Of a stretch of DNA of 42,839 nucleotides, positions 12,001 to 22,001 are shown piece by piece. Positions within the stretch are counted from its first letter, which is position 1. Every line of letters starts with the position of its first letter. The position numbers and the translations under genes are program-made. The notes under the pieces were generated by a model. The model saw only the letters and a program-made list of their open reading frames with translations, searched no databases and was not told where the DNA came from. The stretch covers positions 4,321 to 47,159 of the forward strand of contig JAHBMJ010000464.1 in assembly GCA_018398765.1 (NCBI GenBank), in the 5' to 3' direction. This DNA comes from Chromera velia (Eukaryota; Sar; Chromeraceae).

Positions 12001-14659
12001 TCCATCTTCTGACCTTCCAACTGCGTCTGCTTCAACAACCGGCCATCGGAGGTGAGGGCTGCATGGATGCAACAACACAACGGGGGGGGGAAGACAGAAA
12101 GAAGGGAAGGACAAGGACAAGGGCAGCCACAACAGAAGGAGCACAGAAAATCCAGAAGGTGTATACTTTTTGTGACGTGCTATTTTGGAGCAAGCAATGA
12201 GTTTCGATTTTTGTGAACCCAAGCATCTCTCAGTATGAGCGGGCACTGCGGTTCCAATCATGCAGACAGACAGACAGACAGACAGAAACCTCACAACAGG
12301 ACTGCATTCACAAAGGGATTGATTGATGGAAGAGAGCGACGCACTCTGAATGATTTCCTGACTGACTCTGAATGGGCCTGAGTGATAAGAGTTCGACCTC
12401 AAAGCGGGCTCTGTCTTTCATCTCTGCAGTCTCTGTGATATTCGCACTCCCCTCTGCACCCTTCCCGTCGGCAGGCGGGTGGGGAGTAGGTCCTTGAGAC
12501 TGGGAAGGGGGAGCTTGGGTTTGTGGGATTCTGCTAGGGGGTGGGGCTGCAGCGGGGATAGGCGGCATTCTTGTTTGAGGAATGGCCCCGGCAGGCGGCA
12601 TGGCGGTCCTTGGCATGGTCCCGGAAAGAGAACTTCCGGTCGCATTCGGAGGAGGAGGAAAGGGAAAATTTTTGGGGACACCGGGAGCGAGTAATGATGG
12701 GGTGCCTGAGACTGATGGTGGCTGTGTGATGGACGGAGACGGCGCGGTGATTTTGGATTGACCAACTTGCACTTTCTTTTGCGCATCTGCTTCTTTTTCT
12801 CGTGTGTTCTCTCCTCCGTCCTCTCTCTCCGGACTTTCGTCCTTCTCCTCTTCCTCTTCCTCTTCTTCTTCTTCCAGCTCGTCCTCTTCGTCCTCCTCTC
12901 CGACTCCCCCAACGCTCTGCGAAGCTTCTTGGGTCGCGTGTCCTGAGATCGGCGGTGTCGCTGGGCTCGGAGGGGAGGCAGAGGCAGAGGATCCTGTTTG
13001 GTCCTTTTTGACTTCTTTTCGCCGTCTTCTCTCCTGGGCTCGGGCCTTCATGCGTTTGCGCTCTGATGCCCTCACCTTCGCAATCGATCCAGCGACCTGA
13101 ACGTACGTGCAGAGAGAGCGTGCAACAAACATGATTTGGATCTTTCACAGCGGACTGTGCGGTACCGAAAGAAAGTGAAATGGAGCACTGGAAGAGAAGA
13201 GAAAGAAAGGAGGACGGATGGGGGGCATCTGAATGGCCAAACTGACCGACTGATAGGGTGCTGCCTTTCTCTTCTGTTCTTCCTCTTGGAGGACTGAGGC
13301 GTCTGTACCTGCATTTGATTAGAGGGAGGAAGGAAGAAAGTGCGCTTCGATGTATGAAACCAGCGGGCATCTTTGGTTATACAAGTTTGGCGCAAAGGCA
13401 GAGAGAAAAACGGGCACAAACAGAGGTGCGCCAAAGCAGGCAGGCAGACAAGGCAGAGAGGGAAGACCGACTGACCGACCCGCAAACTGTCTCTCCGTCA
13501 ACACGACCGCTCTCTCACCCTCTCTCATGGTCCGCACGCTCATCAGCACACAGGCGGGAAGAGACTCTGCATGCAGACATGAAGGGAGGACGGAAAGGGA
13601 CACCAAGAGGCGCCAGGATGAGAGACAAAAAGAGAAGACCAATACGACAAAAGCAGAACCTGCAGGCGGCAAAAACTGCCTCAGGGCAGGAAAGTCAGTG
13701 AGCACAGAGGAAAAAGGAAACATCCCGCTGGAATGCCTGAGTGAGGAAGACTTGATTGATTCCTTCGAATCGAGTGCCTCCTGTCACTGGTGGATCAGCA
13801 CGGTGGCCTGCACTTCGCAATGACAAAAAAAAGGGTAGCCCATATTACGTAAAGTTCTTCCACACCTCCGAGGCTCGAACTGGGCACTTCAAGGCATCAC
13901 AAGAAGAATTCGCTGGCCCTTCACAACTAGGCTGAAACCCACTGGGCGGAGTTGTTCCATACCTGCCACTCTTTCCGCCTTCCTTCCCAAAAAAGACACC
14001 TGCATGCATCTAACCCTTCATAAAAATATTCTGCCTGCCTGTCTGCCTGACTGACGGCCGTAGCCAAGACAAAGTCTCCGGTCCTCCCACGGAGGCCCTG
14101 CGGAAGACCCGAGCTGGGGCAGGGGGCCTTCGTCCTCCAGGCGCCGCCACCTGACTGCATTCATTCACTTCGGTGGTAGAGCGAGAGAACGCAGCAACGC
14201 CAGAGTGAGCGAATCACTTCAGTTTTCCGCTATTGAGGAGATGAGGAGAGGGAGCGGTTGCATGAGTCATTGATTGATTCGTTCGCAAAGAAGATTCTGC
14301 ACCCCATGCCTGTGTGTCGTTCAGGTTTTTGTTTTTGTTTTTGGAGATGCAACCTTGTGCTTTTCCTTTTTTCTTGGTGTCACTTCGGTTAATTATTCCC
14401 CGATCTCCCCTTTCTCTACCCGAGCTCTTTTGTTCTCCCGCTGTCACTCTGTCTTTCGACACTTTGTGCGTGATTGCGTGTGTGTACCAGTGGAAGTGAC
14501 CGCCAGCGTGGCTCTGTGTATGAGTCCACCGTTCTAATTTGCACCACGCCTTTTCCTGGTTCCACGCCCGCCCTCCCTCCCTTCAGCCCCCCAGATTGTC
14601 TCTCTCTCTCTCNNNNNNNNNCCCCCCCCCCTCACACACACACATACACACGCACACGT

Positions 14660-14695
<36 letters not shown>

Positions 14696-15488
14696 GGACC
14701 TTCAACTTCGTCTCCCATGCCCGGGGTCCGATACCCCTGCAAACACATGCGCGAGGGGGCAGGGCGCGAATCTTCTTTACATGCACACAGGAGCGTTTGC
14801 AACGTCAACACGCCGGGTGGACACAGAGAGAGCGTGGGTCTGCATGTGCAGAAGGAAACGAAAGAAAAAACGAGAGGGAGGGAGGGAAGTTCCCTGCATG
14901 TGCACGAACATGCACAGAGTAACTTAGTGGGTGAAGAAAGCAGGATTTAGAGAAAGGAGTCTTACACAGCAAACAAAGCAGAGAGAGGCAAACGCTCCTA
15001 CCTTGCCCATGGTCCGAATGACTTTCGAGATCCGGCCCTTGAGGTCGACTAGAATTTCGTCTCCAGGGACGAATTCAGGGGGCTCGTCGTCCGACTTCCA
15101 GTCTTCAGCTGCGACTCGTTTCACACATGCACAAAGGTATCTGTATGCGTGTACGCGCGTGAAAGAAACGCAGAAGGGGGCGTGGAGGACCGGAAACGGC
15201 TCAAGGAGGAGACGGCAGAAACAGGAGACGGAGGAGACGCCTTTCGTCGAAACGAAAATTCAGGGGTGAGAAAAAAGAGCAGCCACTAGACAGTAACACT
15301 CATGGAGCAAATGGATAAATTTTAGGGAAGGGACAGTAAGAAGGACGTGCTCAAAAGCCAATGCCACGTTCATCCAGTCGGCTTGGCAGAGATGATGCGT
15401 CAGCCCAGCAACCAAATACCCCATGCAGGCAAGATAGAAGGGCACGATGAAGGGAAGACCGACCGGGAGCCTCCGAGTCCGAATCCAT
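5170..15488 (-). CDS. FKBP-TPR immunophilin co-chaperone, about 22 exons
   Basis: Exons (minus, in order): 15488-15464, 15108-15002, 14736-14700, 14154-14056, 13566-13480, 13308-13247, 13096-12367, 12058-12014, 11955-11872, 11484-11443, [gap], 11110-11075, 10971 to about 10883, [gap], 10544-10379, 9904-9828, 9225-9115, 8635-8477, 8061-7973, 7945-7565, 7324-7241, 6988-6933, 6243-5910, 5573-5466, 5250-5170. Phases agree at all junctions except around the two gaps, where an exon is missing or a donor differs. The model gives about 1,030 aa. FKBP domain 1 is read from SKVIRTMGKG, GMGDEVEV, LCLGYG and TMREGERAVVL. Domain 2 is read from SDGRLLKQ, FPRLGDVIQ, TGHLTFHLSD and AMSEGEEARVII. A third, weak domain ends before residue LLNISDK. 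Three TPRs follow: WKELGSLYLKAGKVAAAIDA, SNLSHSLLLHGQ to CRDPGNVK, and FRKAKALLALLRLDDALEAA. A basic tail closes the protein. Most Hsp90-clamp residues are kept, with Asn to Ser in TPR1. FKBP active-site aromatics are largely missing, so a scaffold or chaperone role is likelier than prolyl isomerisation. The first exon is the least certain. Confidence 0.75.
5725..5902. repeat. Compound (CT)n(CA)n(GA)n(CA)n(GA)n microsatellite
   Basis: The run switches abruptly from CT to CA to GA to CA to GA. It lies in an intron between the two last TPR exons of the FKBP-TPR gene. The flanking CT and GA tracts are complementary and could pair. Any long reading frame here is a product of the repeat. Confidence 0.95.
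6249..6317. repeat. (CA)n(GA)n(G)n microsatellite
   Basis: CA repeat, then GA repeat, then an almost pure run of about 28 G. It sits directly against the acceptor of the 6243-5910 exon, as the pyrimidine-rich and TG-rich end of the intron on the minus strand. Confidence 0.95.
8291..8341. repeat. (AAAG)n joined to a dispersed 21-mer
   Basis: A run of AAAG is followed by CTGTCAGATTCGTCGAACTT G. The same junction occurs at 36667-36698, far away and in another gene's intron, also next to AAAG repeats. This suggests copies of one dispersed element whose end carries a tetranucleotide tail. Confidence 0.7.
8409..8473. repeat. (CT)n(GT)n compound microsatellite
   Basis: CT repeat switching to GT repeat, beside the donor of the 8635-8477 exon of the FKBP-TPR gene. 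Confidence 0.95.
9022..9067. repeat. (GT)n and (CG)n tract
   Basis: A GT repeat with a short CGCGCGCG core, intronic in the FKBP-TPR gene. Alternating purine-pyrimidine DNA of this kind can adopt Z-DNA. Confidence 0.9.
13823..13945 (-). mobile_element. tRNA-like SINE candidate with Pol III boxes
   Basis: On the minus strand the segment starts near GGGTTTCAGCCTAGTTGTGAA, which resembles a tRNA D arm and A box. About 45 bases on it has CCAGTTCGAGCCTCGG, which resembles the T arm and B box. It ends in a run of eight T. No acceptor stem pairs (the ends do not match), so it is not a working tRNA gene. A tRNA-derived SINE or a decayed tRNA is the likely reading. It lies in an intron of the FKBP-TPR gene, in the same orientation. 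Confidence 0.45.
14591..14692. repeat. Compound microsatellite with a 9-base assembly gap
   Basis: A TC repeat, nine N at 14613-14621, a C run, then CA, TC and CA repeats. The gap falls inside low-complexity sequence in an intron, so the true length is unknown, but coding exons (14736-14700 and 14154-14056) are not touched. Confidence 0.95.
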
Positions 15489-16145
15489 TGTCGAGGCGCA
15501 ACTCTCAGCTCGCTATGTGCTCCCTCGGTATTTTTCTGCTTCCAGCGCTGTGCCTTCACAGCGGGGCGGGAATGCTTTGCAGCTGGATCTCACCGAAGCT
15601 GTTGACGATAGTTCGGCAGAGAATCTTTTTTCGAGCTCAATTCGAATGTGAGTCCTTGGCAGGTCAGCGCTAATTCTTTGATGTTGAAACCATATAGCTA
15701 GCTGTACAATGATCAATGCTGGGGGATGTAGCTTAACTCCTTACTGACTTGATTTCACATCTCATCCCATCTCTTATGGGACCTTCTCGAACATCTGTAT
15801 AGATCGGCCCGGCGTATCACGAGAGTGGGCGCGCGCGCACTGCGCGCCGACGTATCGTGCATGGTGGGTACTCCCGTAGTCAAAACCCTCGTCGTCGTCG
15901 TCGGATCATCAACGTAGTCGAGTCCGGCGTCGAAAGGGGGGGCAAACAAAAAGTTCTTATCCTTTATTATCCTTCGATCGAAACGTCGCAAGCATGCAAT
16001 GCATATGCCGGGATGCTTTTTCACGTTCCTCTTTTTGTAAGATTACTACTCAGAGAGTCGGGGAACGCATTAAGCGTTTACATGCGTTCACTCGAGCAAC
16101 AATGGTCATGCAGTAAGCAGATTGAATAAGATTGAATCATGCTAT

Positions 16146-16390
16146 ACGCGTAGGTTTTCTCCTCTTCTCTCTCGTACTATCACTGTTAGTATCGCACCTT
16201 CTTTTCTTATCCCTTTTAAGAATTTATCACTAGATTTGTCGTCACCACGACATTACATGTCACATGTGCACGACAGCAAAGCCAAAAAATGTGTAGCCGT
16301 TCTTCTCCTCTCTTTTTCTTTCCAGCTCTTCTTTTGCATGATTACTGTGGACTCTTGTTTTAGCATCTCATTGCATAACCTGAATTTTGC
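16146..16390 (+). repeat. Dispersed repeat, copy 1
   Basis: Clear similarity over its length to the reverse strand of 20400-20602. Shared blocks include TTTCTCCTCTTCTCTCTCGT, CAGCTCTTCTTTTGC and GGACTCTTG. This copy has two extra short segments. It lies in AT-rich spacer. Confidence 0.75.
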
Positions 16391-16664
16391 CTGGAAAAGA
16401 ATATTTAAATAGGAAAATATGCTGGATGTCTGCTTGGATGTACTTGTATGACAATGTACGTAGACATCTACACATCAGCATATAACTGTCAACTGTGAGT
16501 TATCAGTATATAGCTTTATAATTAGGAGACCCGAGTTATCGTGAGTCATTAAATAACATTAGTAGCTTGTTACAGCCTGTATAAGTAGTTCTACAACCAA
16601 GTCTATCATGCATTATTATGCATTGATTTCAATATGCTAGCTAACACGCTAGCTAGTTTTCAAA

Positions 16665-16982
16665 AGTTCAATCTAGACTCATCTATGAGTCGGCAAGCTG
16701 TTTAAACTAGTAAAAATAGTTGAAAAAATAGTAAAAATAGTTTAAATAGTTACTATTTTTACTATTTGCTACATCATAGAGTAAAATAGTTAGAAAATAG
16801 TTAGCTATTTTTACTATTTTAATAGTAAAATAGTGCTATTTTACTATTAAAATAGTAAAAATAGCTAACTATTGAATTATAAACTATTTTACTATTCGAC
16901 GTAGCGAATAATAAAAATAGTCACTATTTTTACTATTTTTACTATTTTGACATAGCAAGCCGACTCGTAGATGGAGTTCAAT
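16665..16982. mobile_element. Foldback (MITE-like) element with 8-bp flanking direct repeats
   Basis: AGTTCAAT occurs exactly at 16665-16672 and 16975-16982. Inside, CATCTATGAGTCGG (16680-16693) is inverted as CCGACTCGTAGATG (16960-16973). The centre is made of inverted runs of TACTATTTT and AAAATAGTA, so the whole can fold into a long AT-rich hairpin. There is no coding content. The left inverted arm sits 7 bases in from the direct repeat, so the exact ends are not settled. Confidence 0.65.
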
Positions 16983-17211
16983 ATCGTTCATTGAAATACA
17001 TACACAATTGTATTAATTTAAACCAAGTACAACATTTTTTTAAAAAAATTGTGAAACTAGTTGTGAAATACCGTGACACTGGATTTTGAGCTAGATTTTG
17101 AGACACGGTGCAGACACCTTAATTCGCCTTAATTTGAATAGAATAGAATTGAACCCTATAAGAAACCATAAAGGGGACATATGTTCTTTGTTTTCCACCA
17201 GATGATCGAAT

Positions 17212-17347
17212 GCTAAAAAAAATGGGATCAAGATCAACTTGAATTTCAGTGCCACAGTGATTAAGAATGATTGCAGCTTGCTCAAAAAAATGGGATCAAG
17301 ATCAACTTGAATTTCAGTGCCACAGTGATTAAGAATGATTGCAGCTT
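17212..17347. repeat. 68-bp tandem duplication
   Basis: The segment running from GCTAAAAAAAATGGGATCAA to GATTGCAGCTT is repeated once, 68 bp apart, with almost no differences. It lies just beyond the 3' end of the channel gene. The closeness of the copies points to a recent duplication. Confidence 0.9.
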
Positions 17348-17416
17348 TCCAGCCTCTCAGTGTGTGGAAGCTGCAAGCCTGAGTCCAAGCGACCAAAGTT
17401 TAGTCTCAGAAAAAGA

Positions 17417-18181
17417 TTATGAACTTGGTGCTTGTTTGCTCGCGCCTTTTGCCTTTATCTCTGTGCGCCCCGCCGCCCCCTCTGGCGAATTCCGCTCTCC
17501 TTCGTCCCCTTCTACGGAGACTTCGCACGAACTCGCCTTTATTGACACACGAGGAGCCGCGACTCCTCCTTTTGTCTCACCCCCCTTCCCCTCTGTTGTT
17601 GTCTCTCCTTCTTTCGCCTCGTCCCCCTTCCGACCCCCTGCAGATCCAGCACCAGACAGCCCTCCGGGAAACCGAAGGGCGCTAGCGCGTGACTGTCCCC
17701 CGTTTTCTCCGCCTTTCGAAGTTCCCGTTTCTCCGTCTTTCTCTTCTGACATGGCATGAGAGTACACGCCAGACACCTCCCGAGACCCAATCGGAACGTT
17801 TTCTGTGTCGTAATTGTCAGCGCGGGGTGGGGGGGGCGCATGTACATGCTTGTCGCGGCCTTGATGAGGGGTCGTGGCGTCCGCAGGAGCTTTGAGAGTC
17901 TCCCACAAATTTCGAACGATGCTCCGTCTCCTGGTGGACTTTCCCCCTGTCCTTCCCCCTTCTTCCAAGTCTTTCTCTAGGCACGCAGCCATTTCTCCTT
18001 CCTCTGCCGTCGCGTTGGGACTCCCCTCTCCGAGCACGACTGCCCTGTGGAGGTTTCGCACTGCCCCGTGCACCGTCAAGAGGCCCTTTTCGTCGAGAGT
18101 TTGCTCCTTCATGAGCACAGACCTCTGGAGAGACCTCTCGTGGGAAGAGTTGAACACGTCTTCGTCGAAATCCTCTCCTGC

Positions 18182-18213
<32 letters not shown>

Positions 18214-19586
18214 CGACTATATATTTCTTCTTCTCTCTTCTTTTCTTCACGAAAACAGTCAGACAGATAGACAGACAGACAGACAGAAGAAAGAAGAACA
18301 GCGAATCATTGAAAAAAACTTAGAGCTCCACCCAGAGTGAACTGATCGAGAGAAGTATTGCAACCAAGCCACAACACTCCTTACAAACATTCAACAGCGC
18401 GGCAGAACGAGAAGCTGATGGAAACCCCCCCCCCCCAGGATGGTCTTTCAAAACCCACCGTTGAGTTTGTACACCTTCTTCTGGATGTCGACCAGCCTCC
18501 TGTCTGTCGAGTTTACTTTGGTGTCCAGTTTGGTCACTTCGGTCCTCAACGAGTACAGCAGTCTTCGGATTTCCATCGCGTCCAGGGCAGACGCCTGGCC
18601 TGCAATCAAGGCCTTCCTTTCATTCCTTTGCAAACTTTCTCTCTCTTTCCACCTCAACACATTTCAACAGACGCATATATCAGTAGAACATGTCCATGAA
18701 GAGAGAGAAATCAGACCAAACGTACAGCTTCCCGGAGAGACTTGATCAGAATCAATCATCCCGTCTGCAACAGACGTGCAAGGCTGGATGTCCACCTGCT
18801 TCCTTCCTTCCTTCCTTCCTTCCTTCCTTCCATGGATCAGGAAGGAATCAGAAGGAGAAATCAGAAGAGGAAAAGAAAAACAAACACACCCCTGAGCCGA
18901 AGAATTCCGTCCACAAACTCTTCCGTCCCAATCGACCCGTCTCCGTTGAAGTCTAAAAGAACAAAAACGGATTCTGCTTGCCCAGGATCGATACCCAAAC
19001 TCCCCAACCGGTAGATCATGGCGGGATCCTGTAGGAGAGAGAAAACCAAAGCAGATTCGAAGGAAAGTAAATCTCTGGTCTGTAATTGAGTGATGCAGGC
19101 CGGCGTACGTTCAACATTCATGCCACCCCAGGATAGGTGAAGACCAGAAAAGAAATGCGTTATCCATTGCCGATGCTTCAAGGTGACTGCTCTTTTTGCA
19201 AATCAATTTTCGTCAAGAGAAGCTTTGCTTTGTCCTCACGGAGGAAGAGAACCAAAGTGAAGTCAAGATTTGGCCCTGGCAGAGACACACACCATCACTC
19301 TTTCTCTTGCACCCGAACATCTCTCCATGCAACCATGAATGAATGTAAGAGAAGTGCACACCCCGTAAACGAATTTAGGAGCAAAAGGCAAATGGAGAAC
19401 CACACCAACAGACGGACGGACGGACGGACATGCATGAGTTTCCGAAATTCGTCCAGAGTCAGGTACCCGTTGCCGTCTGTGTCCCACCGCCTCATCACGT
19501 CTGCGAGGAACTTCGCTTCTCTGGCCTTTCTCTTCTCCCTTTGCTCCGTCTCTGCTTCGTCGTGCACCTGTAGGCTCAAACAGAAT

Positions 19587-19631
<45 letters not shown>

Positions 19632-22001
19632 ACTTATAGTTCCCTTCTTCTCGGAAATCTTGTAGGTGTTTTCCAACAAAAACACAGACCGACAGGCAGG
19701 CAGACAGGTCGACAGGCCGGAAGGAAGAAAAAGAAAACAGAATGAAAGAGAGAAAGAAAGAAAGAATGAAAGATAGAAAGAAAGGACAGATGGACTGATG
19801 GACGGACGGACACAGACAGACAGCGAGACAGGAGAGAAGAGAAAACCCCCATTCTCTCCAATTTTTGCATTTCTGGTTGTCCCTCATGTATGCAGTATTT
19901 TGGGGGATTCTGTTTTCTCTCTTTCTCTGTGGAGCAGTTGGAGACAGGCTGAATGACTTATCAAGAGCAAGATACACAGATTCACAATTTTACGGACGAA
20001 CTAAGTGATTGACTGACTCAGAACAGGGTCAGGCAGCTATCATAATCGCAGAAGAAAACTCATCTGTGAGCCGTCCCGGTTGGTTTGTTGGTTGGATGTT
20101 TCTTTTCTTTTTCCCATGCATTCATTGTCTCACTGACCCTCGTTTCCTGAATCACGGTCTCGACGAACAGGGCAGTGAGGATGTTGAGAAGCCCAAAGGA
20201 GGTCCCGGCCACGAAAATGACAAAAAAGACCTCCATACCAGGCAGAATGAGCCCGGCAGGGCGCGCAATCCCGTTGGCCCATGACTCCAGAGTCATCACC
20301 TGCATCGATGCATCGTCAGAGATCGATCAAGGGTGTGGACGTCTAAGCTGTCTATGTGCAAGTACATCCAAGCACACATCCAACACATTTTCTTCCATCC
20401 AAAATTGAGGTCATGCTAAAGCAAGAGTCCAAAGTCATCAAGCAAAAGAAGAGCTGGAAGGAAGAAGAGAGCAGAAAAGCGGCTGCACTTTTATTGGCTT
20501 TGCTGCCGTATGCATGTAACGTCGCGGTGACGATAGTTTCTTGAAAGGGGCAAGAAAAGAAGGTGGGGTAGCACGAGAGAGAAGAGGAGAAAGCTTACGC
20601 GTGTCTGTCTTTGTTTTTGTGCAGTCAGTAAGATAGACGGTTTTTTTTAGAGAGATCCTTTCTGGAAATGCCCTTTTCTTTGTGTGCATCAATCTGAGAG
20701 GCTCCTGGAAAAGCAATTTCTCGGCATTTTCTTTTTTAAGGCCCCGTGACGACACATCGTCGGAAAAGCACTTCAGAAGAAAGTCTTTCAAAATTTTCAC
20801 AAGCAGCAGAAGCATGCATGGACATTCACCATGATCAAGTCAGCTCGCACGATCTATTTTGTACTGCGTCATGAGTCCAGGCCGACCTGGAAGAGAGAGA
20901 ACATGGATCCGAGGATGCTTCCAAAGTATTCCTCAACAAAATCATCGTCCTTGTCCTTCTCAAACAATCCAGTGATGAAAGTCCCCACGGTGAAAAGAAA
21001 TACAAGAATCAGAACCATCACCCATGCAAGTGAATGCATTGTCGCCCCAATTGACAAAATCAAAACCCGCAAAGGTCTCAATGTGCCAAAAAGCCGCACC
21101 GCTCTCAGTATTCGAAACACTCTGAAGATTGCCAGCGTGCCAAGTTCGTCCGACCCTTCCGAGAACCCCCCCCCCGCCATTGACATCCAGAGAAAGACTG
21201 CGTCCACTAGCGACACAAGCGTTACAGCAAAATCAAAAAGGTGAAAGACCGATTTGAAGTACTGGCTTCGGAAGGCGGTCACTTTACAGATGACTTCAAG
21301 GACCCAAATTGGAACGAAAACGCATCCATCGACGATATGATAAGTGTACTCGTCGGGGTAATCTGTGTACAAACCGATAATAATTGAGTTCGCCAGAATG
21401 ATCAGACCAGCCAAGTATTCGTAGGCAGTTGAAGCGAATACTGCGCAAAGAATCTTTCTCCATCTTGACATTGGTCCCCCTTTCCCATTCCTTATCAGCT
21501 CCGAGTCCCGCACTTGCCGCCGCGCTCCCACGTCGGCCTCGTAGAGCATTGCCGTAACATGGGCGCGTCCGGCTGCGCCTGCGTGCATGCTGAAAAAGTC
21601 GTCCTCCTCTTGCTCCTCGTTTGCTTTCTGCTGCTGATTTGGCTACAGGGATTAATTTGTACCCCTGTTGATGTCTTCGGTTCAGACTGAGGGAAGTGCG
21701 TGAACTTCAATTGAACTCCGCGCTAATGACTCTCTTCTGAAGAGACATCAGTCAATCCAGTTTTGGCGTCCAGATCGGTAGATTCCCTCAATGCCCCGAC
21801 CAATTTCCGTTCAAAGAAGGCGATCAGTCCGTCGGTGTTGCCGCATTCGGAAGCAACAACCAGGCCGCGGAACGCTGGGATCTCTGTACATACATGCACT
21901 TCTGGTTTTTCTCTCGCTGTTCTGGGCTGGTGGGTATATACTGGCCGGCCTCTCCGTGACCAAGTCTGCACCGGATCGAGAAAGGAGTATACTGCAGCCA
22001 T
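17417..22001 (-). CDS. Single-domain voltage-gated cation channel with EF hands (EukCat/BacNav-like)
   Basis: Exons (minus): 22001-21747, 21642-20887, 20299-20138, 19567-19430, 19028-18890, 18599-18459, 18177-17417. All phases agree, giving 783 aa. One six-helix unit is present, so four subunits should form the pore. S1 is near 160-177, S2 186-206 and S3 218-239. S4 (253-279) has spaced arginines in FRVFRILRAVRLFGTLRPLR. S5 is 287-311, the pore helix is FSLFQ, the selectivity filter is TLESW (340-344), and S6 is near 355-383. The filter and its surroundings match bacterial Na+ channels of the NaChBac/NavAb type. The C-terminal half has two canonical EF-hand loops, DTDGNGYLTLDE (420-431) and DFNGDGSIGTEE (463-474), then a heptad-like coiled coil. 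A long Ser/Gly/Glu-rich tail follows, probably disordered. Calcium is therefore likely to gate or modulate it. Exon 1 is joined by phase only and is the weakest part. Na+ versus Ca2+ selectivity is not settled by sequence. Confidence 0.85.
18180..18291. repeat. (CAGA)n tetranucleotide tracts at an intron end
   Basis: On the minus strand GTCT repeats run into the acceptor CAG of the last channel exon (exon start 18177). A second CAGA tract lies at about 18258-18291 in the same intron. Confidence 0.9.
18802..18832. repeat. (TTCC)n microsatellite
   Basis: Pure TTCC repeat in the channel intron between the second EF hand and the coiled-coil exon. Confidence 0.95.
19587..19632. repeat. (CA)n microsatellite
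   Basis: CA repeat, read as GT repeat on the gene strand, just upstream of the acceptor of the first EF-hand exon. Confidence 0.95.
20400..20602 (-). repeat. Dispersed repeat, copy 2, inside a channel intron
   Basis: The reverse strand matches 16146-16390. It lies in the 587-base intron that splits the pore (between FSLFQ and VMTLESW) and runs in the sense direction of the channel gene. The outer parts of the intron are not shared with copy 1. Confidence 0.75.

Larger units (their letters stand above)
15489..17416. other. AT-rich spacer carrying repeats
   Basis: No exon is supported. The part next to 15489 should hold the FKBP-TPR promoter, and the part next to 17416 the 3' end of the channel gene. 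The stretch holds a dispersed repeat (16146-16390), a foldback element (16665-16982) and a 68-bp tandem duplication (17212-17347). Confidence 0.5.

Noticed and set aside
13258-13823. + strand ORFs opposite the FKBP-TPR exons
   Set aside because: They run antisense to exons 13566-13480 and 13308-13247, whose minus-strand frames match FKBP and keep phase.
13836-13940. Functional tRNA gene on the minus strand
   Set aside because: D-arm-like and T-arm-like blocks are present but no 7-bp acceptor stem can pair, so it is kept only as a SINE or decayed tRNA candidate.
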